Shown here: positions 59,801-64,000 of the stretch, in pieces | Layout of the letters: every line of letters starts with the position of its first letter | Numbering within the stretch: the first letter of the stretch is position 1 | Source: Polydactylus sextarius | Taxonomy: Eukaryota; Chordata; Actinopteri; Polynemidae | NCBI GenBank assembly: GCA_016801845.1 | Contig: CM028919.1 | Coordinates: forward strand, 3,961,001 to 4,025,000 | Direction of reading: 5' to 3' | DNA: 64,000 bases | Program-made: the position numbers and the translations under genes | Notes under the pieces: model-generated | What the model saw: only the letters and a program-made list of their open reading frames with translations | Told to the model about the DNA's origin: nothing | The model's database searches: none

Positions 59801-61595
59801 ACTTCCATGTCGCTCGTTTCATGTCGAAAGGATTTCACTTGGCTTACACCACCGCATTGAAGTTGGGTGGTTAGATTGAACAGTCATGCTAAAGTATTGC
59901 TTTGTATTACATGAAGGGACTTGGCAGAAAAAAAAAAAAAATCTGAAGCTGAATGAATATTTCTGCCTAAATTCATAAATACGGGCACGTTTAATGAGCT
60001 GGGAAGAAATGGGTTTTAATGAAAACTCACTGGCATGAGACACACACACAAATGTGTGGACTAGCTACACTATTTCATGCAGCCAAAAGAGTAAACTACA
60101 TGTTTGTACGCAATGTACACATTTCAATGTTCTTTTTAACATGGAGTGTAATTACATTGCAACGGGTCAAGTGTGAATAAATGCTTCTAATTACAGTCCT
60201 GTTGTACGATCACATACCAAGCAAGGTACGACTGTTTACACCTGATTTATCACACATTACATTTCAAACATATATTTCTCCTGCCACAAAGAATCACCCA
60301 GTATAACTTAGTCTACACTGCCAGCTATGCTCAATATGGACAGTGAGACATTTGGTGATTAGTTGACCTGAAGAGGAAAAGCCAGAGGCACGGAGGAGGA
60401 GGAGGAGTCAGCAGATATTTAACATGATAGGAGTTGGACTAACTTGAAAATGTTCAGAAAGATGCTGATGATATGCCACAATGAGCTGTTAGACGTATCC
60501 CCTGAATGCTGGAGGGATGCCAAAAGGCTGTTGCCTAGCAACTGGGAACCCTTTCTTTTTTTTTTTGTCTACATTGAGGATTGAAATAATTGTAAAAAAA
60601 AAAAATTATAACTAAGCTTCCCAACCTAACCACTGCATAGCCACATTGTACTGATGTGTTGTGATGTTACAGGCGTGAGGCTGATGGAGTAAACCCTCCT
60701 GTTTGAACACCCGTCTTTGATGTGCTGAGGTTAGCGGGAGAAGGTAAAATGCAGTACATTGATTTTGATCAATAATGTCATGAAAACATGTCACTCCATT
60801 CTCTTCTAATTCCTGAAAAGAGACGCGACGTGAATTCAGCTCCAACCATTTAGACACATCAGCAAATAAAATGCTGTTCAGTGCCAAGTCACTATATTTG
60901 TGCTGTGTGTACGTTAGTGAGTCTGCTTTTTATGTCTTTGTGGAGATAACCAGACAACCCTATTGATGTCGACATTTTAAGTCCATCCACAGCTAAGGTG
61001 TTTCCAGCTTGGCCAGCTGGATGGACGCCAGGTGTCATATCTCTGTTTTGGACCACAGACCAACATGTTAGGCACTAAAGCTGGAGTTAAACGCAGCTCT
61101 CAGCAGTTTCTCTCTTTAATGAATGAATGAAATGTAGGCTCATTTTAATTCAGGGAATGATCAGGTCCTGATTATAGGGTTGGGAAACTTCCTTTTCTTT
61201 TTTAATTATACCTCTTTATCTCTATTGTACCACTATGAGATACAGCTGCTGCTGCAATAGAAAAAAAAAATCTTTAAGTGAGACAATTGACAGACTTAAT
61301 AAGATGCATTCAGTTGCTCCTGCTCTGTGATAGTGACCTACCACGCACCTTCTGTCCAGCTATTACCACGCGGTCACCTAGACGGATTCCCATGGTGGCG
61401 AGCTGTATCCTGGCCTTATCAGAGAGGGCGGGGGGTCTGGGCTTGCAGCGTGAGGGGCAGCGGGGAGCTGGGTCTGGGTAGGGCCTGTCTCAGCAGCGTC
61501 CTGAGCTCTTTGGCCACGACGGCCGCATCCGCCATCTCCAAGGGCATGTCGAGGGGGTCGGGAACCACATCTGCTGGACACTGTCCCTTTTCATT
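44533..61595 (-). CDS. clip4: clip4, CAP-Gly domain-containing linker protein 4 (3' part)
   Basis: Cytoplasmic microtubule-associated protein. CAP-Gly modules bind C-terminal EEY/F tails of tubulin and partner proteins. Transcript order: 61595-61349, 58900-58765, 58626-58495, 54709-54614, 53283-53098, 52996-52862, 50826-50703, 45538-45474, 45346-45268, 44899-44533. Every junction is GT-AG and all phases agree, giving about 521 residues to the TGA stop. The product starts with the end of the ankyrin region (PADVVPDPLDMPLEMADAA), then CAP-Gly 1, a basic Ser/Pro-rich linker, CAP-Gly 2, a second Ser-rich linker and CAP-Gly 3 ending VTYRGINGSRL. All three modules carry the GKNDG motif. The first exon has a one-base frame break at 61430-61435. 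Ankyrin exons lie beyond 64000. The three-CAP-Gly layout and alk as neighbour point to CLIP4 rather than CLIP1-3. Confidence 0.94.
44900..45267 (-). other. clip4 last intron
   Basis: 368 bp with an A-rich 3' end on the - strand. Nothing else seen. Confidence 0.75.
45268..45346 (-). CDS. clip4: clip4 exon: linker
   Basis: 79 bp, phase 1 to 2, acceptor tttcggtgcag and donor gtgtgt. It encodes TIRRSFSTSSAIATPKETSR and RSPVTR, matching human RRSFSTTSASSQKEINRR. Confidence 0.9.
45474..45538 (-). CDS. clip4: clip4 exon: short linker
   Basis: 65 bp, phase 2 to 1, acceptor ctcttcacag and donor gtgaga. It encodes IHGSVDCLSELSSSRLSHP, matching human VTDSLDTLSEISSNKQNHS in place and spacing. Too short to stand out as an ORF; found by phase and similarity. 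Confidence 0.88.
47121..47166. repeat. 15-bp perfect inverted repeat
   Basis: AGCCATCATCACAAC (47121-47135) and its exact reverse complement (47152-47166) are separated by a 16-nt pyrimidine-rich loop. Confidence 0.9.
48108..48322 (+). repeat. abundant teleost interspersed repeat
   Basis: Begins TTCAATTCAATTTTATTTGT, with GGCACTTTACAG and AACAGAACCAGACCCAGAGT further on, then GGGCGGCCATCTGCCTC and GAGAGGAGAGAAAC. These phrases mark a very common short repeat of fish genomes, recognised from memory. The family name is uncertain. Confidence 0.7.
50703..50826 (-). CDS. clip4: clip4 exon: CAP-Gly 2 core
   Basis: 124 bp, phase 1 to 2, donor gtgagt. It encodes GLWLGIELDTPSGKNDGSVG, GVRYFSCPPKHGVFAPPSR and VQR. 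The GKNDG motif is present. Confidence 0.97.
50827..52861 (-). other. clip4 intron inside CAP-Gly 2
   Basis: 2.0 kb, splitting the CAP-Gly 2 module. It contains an A run near 51530-51546 and a degraded LINE on the opposite strand. Confidence 0.75.
51785..52605 (+). mobile_element. degraded LINE (non-LTR retrotransposon) 3' fragment
   Basis: On the + strand, antisense to clip4, a broken frame reads VLFADNVVVLASSDRDF at 51948-51998. This corresponds to the FADD box of reverse transcriptase with the second Asp lost. Downstream pieces include TFTDGHELWIETE, HLDWEHIRIH and a 3' end GATAAGTGGTTGGAAATGGA, as in common fish LINEs. Several stops and frameshifts make it inactive. The clade is not determined. 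Confidence 0.8.
52862..52996 (-). CDS. clip4: clip4 exon: start of CAP-Gly 2
   Basis: 135 bp, phase 1 at both ends, acceptor atctctcccag and donor gtcagt. It encodes RRSRTPSASSS, then ELRLGERVLVVGQRTGVV and QFYGKTSFAP. Confidence 0.94.
53098..53283 (-). CDS. clip4: clip4 exon: Ser/Arg/Pro-rich linker
   Basis: 186 bp, phase 1 at both ends, acceptor ttcgccacag and donor gtcggt. It encodes GVLSRSLSSSSSSLDSRHG, a strongly basic Arg/Pro segment and TTPSPAPRSYSGTTAA. Ser-rich basic linkers next to CAP-Gly domains are typical and help microtubule binding. Confidence 0.85.
53284..54613 (-). other. clip4 intron
   Basis: 1.3 kb. A T-rich run lies near 54048-54064. Nothing else recognised. Confidence 0.75.
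54614..54709 (-). CDS. clip4: clip4 exon: linker
   Basis: 96 bp, phase 1 at both ends. It encodes GLPPSVKKPIDNQKSPPGPN and QGTKGDASVTKT. Conservation is low, so the call rests on phase fit, open frame and splice sites. Its acceptor (ggttggaaag) follows a UG repeat rather than a normal pyrimidine tract. Being phase 1-1, it could be skipped without changing the frame. Confidence 0.75.
54710..58494 (-). other. clip4 intron
   Basis: 3.8 kb. It contains CA runs at 54723-54742 and about 55189-55211, and a CpG-rich patch at about 55800-56060. No exon recognised. Confidence 0.7.
58495..58626 (-). CDS. clip4: clip4 exon: end of CAP-Gly 1 and basic linker
   Basis: 132 bp, phase 1 at both ends. It encodes GIFAPLSKISKPLERHK, a Thr-rich basic stretch and ITSKINTG. 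It matches human CLIP4 GIFAPVSKISKLKGRRK and VTSKVNTG as I remember them. Confidence 0.95.
58765..58900 (-). CDS. clip4: clip4 exon: CAP-Gly 1 core
   Basis: 136 bp, phase 0 to 1. It encodes VGTLRFCGSTEFSGGLWAGV, ELDKPEGKNDGSVAGVQYF and TCRMKH. The CAP-Gly signature GKNDG is present. Acceptor tgcgcacgcacag is purine-poor; donor is gtaaga. Confidence 0.96.
58901..61348 (-). other. clip4 intron inside CAP-Gly 1
   Basis: 2.4 kb separating the two parts of CAP-Gly 1. Short A and T runs only. No exon recognised. Confidence 0.75.
61349..61595 (-). CDS. clip4: clip4 exon: end of ankyrin region and start of CAP-Gly 1, frame-broken
   Basis: Acceptor cctcccacag and donor gtgcgt; starts and ends in phase 0. 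The first part encodes NEKGQCPADVV, DPLDMPLEMADAA, VVAKELRTLLRQ. The last part encodes DKARIQLATMGIRLGDRV and VIAGQK. The two parts are in frames differing by one base: the length is 247 bp (3 x 82 + 1), and the first frame stops at 61421-61419. The likely site is the six-base C run on the - strand (61435-61430); a run of five would keep the frame open. Confidence 0.85.
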
Positions 61596-64000
61596 CTGTG
61601 GGAGGAAACAATGGATACTCTCAGATGAGTGATGATCAACTGATGAATAAGACTTTAATTCCATCCTACTAAGAGTTTTATTTGCTTGTATGTCGGTAAA
61701 AGTAATATAAATTATTGATGTCTCATATCAACCTCACAAGTGACAGAACACCTAGGACATCAAGATATAAAACTTGGATTTTTGCTCCCATTTGGTTTAA
61801 CAAATCTTTAATCACATCTCTGATCTCACAACAAAATGAGTTGTGTTTCACAGCAGCTAATCAGTAGGCACACAGCATGATTTAGTCGAGTGGCTCAGTG
61901 AGTCGGGACAGGATCAACAGCTGCAGGAGGACAAAGACAGCAGCAGAGGTGTGACAGACGGGGGGAATTGTGTGGGAGTAATTGGGGAAGTTGGATGTAC
62001 GTCATCCCCTTCAGGGACAATACATGTGGTCTCTGATAATCATCAAATAAGAGCTTGTCTTACCGAGACCCGCTGTTCAAGGGATGCAACACTAAGCTCA
62101 TGTAAACGCCACTTAATCTGCAACAGTTGGTTGAAAGAACGTGCTTGTGCACCTGTGTGTTTCTTCCTTTGCGTGCAGTTGTTGAGACACTGGACTCAAT
62201 TTCTGTGGTGGCACAATAACTAGAAAAGGCAGTGCTGCAACAGTTTTGCAGTTTCTTGACCTTCAGATTGGCTCAGCACATCCGAGCAGTATTTAAGTGC
62301 CAACAGTCAGTGCGCAGGTTGGAGGAGAGGCGGCAACAGGTGGGAGGGTCGTTCAGATGAGGCAACATCAACCAGTTCTTGATATTTTGAAGGAAAATGT
62401 GCTGAGAACAGTGTCAGAATCACATCTGTTTCTCTGCTGCAACTTTGCAAAATGTAACGATAAGTGTAATCTAAGCACACCAATCAAATGCACAGCAATG
62501 ACAATAATGTTTAATGTAAATAAACCATTTTTGGTTCCATCAACTACCCAGTCAGGGGTGTTCAAATCAGCATAAAATAATTAAGGCAAATAGAGCTGGA
62601 AAGCCTGTAAATTGTCTGTAAATCAGTCTGCACTCACATCTAAATTGGTATGAGTAATTCTATCAGTTTGTTGTCTACAGCTGCTACCACATGAAAAGCT
62701 TTTCCTCCAGTTCTTTCTAAATCTCTGCAGTCTTATGAATGTTGATATATCTGCAGCCAGACATGCCACTCCAGAGTTACTATCAACTGCATTCTCCTTT
62801 ATTAAATCACATACACATGACAACAGGCTGGTACAAAGAAATCCCACACGATTCTACAAGCTTCACAACGGTTCATTATGTCTCTGTAGTCTGCCGTGTT
62901 TGTGTGAGATGTGAGATTACAGCAGCTCATCAATCCTGTGTGTCACCGCGTCCTTCCCAACTTTGTTTATTTGGAAAAAGTATCATTTTGCATTTTGTTC
63001 TTAAAGTGAATTCACAGCATGGATGGATGCTGTTGTGACATTTTACATGGTCCGACGAGAGATAAAACTGAAATAGCACTGGATTAATGTGATCATATAA
63101 ACTACCATTTCTTACTATATATCTTTATTATCACGGCACAGTTTAAATAAAAACCCACACTGCCTGCAGATTAGAGGATGTGGGTGTGTGTGTTCAGGTC
63201 ATGCAGCTCTGCGCCATCCACACACTGTTATATCAGTGTGTTCCTGAAGTTCTCCAGTTGTGGTAATGTTGATGTGTCACTGTGAGTAATTCAACTGCTT
63301 CTGATTGATGAGAGGAGAGACTTTATCAATTACTCCAACCTCAGATTTATATTCCACCTCAGAGAGCCCTTTGAACCGGTGCATCCACATTAACCAACAT
63401 AGTCAGCTGTGCTTAGAAATACCTGTGATGTTCACACATCCAAAAACATGTGCATTTGTTCATTCAAAGGTAAAATAAAAGGTCTGAAACAGGACTGGTT
63501 CATATGCCACTTGTCTCCATGTGTCTGCAAAACATAGACATATGGTTACACATAAGTTACCAGACTTCTATAGGAGCAGTTTCTCATTTAGCATAATTTA
63601 ATTCAACATCTCTGGTGTAGATTTAAACTATGTGGTTTTGTCCTGTCCTGCTACTTATTGCATACAAAAAGTCTAAAAGTAAGGTTTTAACTCTTGTCTT
63701 TTCTCCTCTGTGTGATCTTTAAATGTATACCGAGCAGTAAGGTTAATCTAACTTAGCTCAATTCAGGTGCACCTATTGAATCAAGAAGCAGCAGGGACTT
63801 CACCCCCTGCCCCCTGCCCCCCCCCACCACCACCCCACCACCCCCCCCTCCACCCCAACACTAATAAGCTGAAAGAAAAGTTAAAGTGAATTAAACTGAG
63901 AGATAAAACAACATTAGAACATTTTCACGATTAAAAATCGCATGGCTTGTTTGCAGATTGCAGTTTATGAGGTACGTCTGGCTAAAATGATACTGATACA
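61596..64000 (-). other. clip4 intron, incomplete
   Basis: At least 2.4 kb. No ankyrin-type exon is visible, so the next known upstream exon should lie beyond the window. A possible 54-bp cassette exon (62064-62117) is listed in the findings. A C-rich tract lies at about 63801-63857. Confidence 0.65.
63801..63857. repeat. C-rich low-complexity tract
   Basis: C runs of 4 to 9 separated by A, T and G. The opposite strand has several G runs and could form a G-quadruplex. Confidence 0.85.

Noticed and set aside
1..64000. CRISPR arrays, operons, tRNA or rRNA genes, viral genes
   Set aside because: None seen. Regular repeats are microsatellites or minisatellites, and all coding is in spliced vertebrate exons.

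Overview
This is vertebrate nuclear DNA, most likely from a compact-genome teleost (percomorph-like) fish. The genes are split by many GT-AG introns with frequent (CA)n/(GT)n microsatellites, degraded LINE and MITE-like repeats of the kind common in fish, and no bacterial features. No complete gene fits inside the window. It holds the 3' half of one large gene on the + strand and the 3' two thirds of another on the - strand, in tail-to-tail orientation.

Region 1 (1 to about 37,380, + strand): the receptor tyrosine kinase gene alk (anaplastic lymphoma kinase). Nineteen coding exons were placed by conserved protein sequence, GT-AG boundaries and compatible phases. Counting back from the last exon they correspond to exons 11-29 of the 29-exon human gene. 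They encode the linker after the second MAM domain, the TNF-like/glycine-rich ligand-binding region, the EGF-like module, the transmembrane helix, the whole kinase domain and a long cytoplasmic tail (1,113 residues). The signal peptide, MAM and LDLa exons lie before the window. The kinase domain looks intact and aligns without gaps to human ALK as I remember it. The tail is longer than the mammalian one, rich in Gln/His/Pro and a Gly-Gly-Thr repeat, and I see no counterpart of the last human docking tyrosine.

Region 2 (about 37,380-44,340): intergenic DNA between two convergent 3' ends. I see no gene, only repeats, including a possible MITE with a perfect 21-bp hairpin.

Region 3 (about 44,340-64,000, - strand): clip4, a CAP-Gly microtubule-associated linker protein. 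Ten coding exons cover the end of the ankyrin region and all three CAP-Gly modules through the stop codon. The upstream ankyrin exons are outside the window. The exon that opens CAP-Gly 1 contains a one-base reading-frame break at a six-base homopolymer, which is either an assembly error or a real lesion.

The tail-to-tail alk/clip4 arrangement matches human ALK/CLIP4 on 2p23, so this is an old syntenic block. The two proteins have no known joint pathway: ALK is a cell-surface receptor for ALKAL cytokines, and CLIP4 is a cytoplasmic microtubule plus-end-type protein. I found no new biological system. The points most worth a second look are the clip4 frame break, the altered alk tail, a triple AP-1 site and an oestrogen-response-element-like cluster in alk introns, an inverted repeat pair flanking alk exons 20-25, and UG-repeat splice acceptors.
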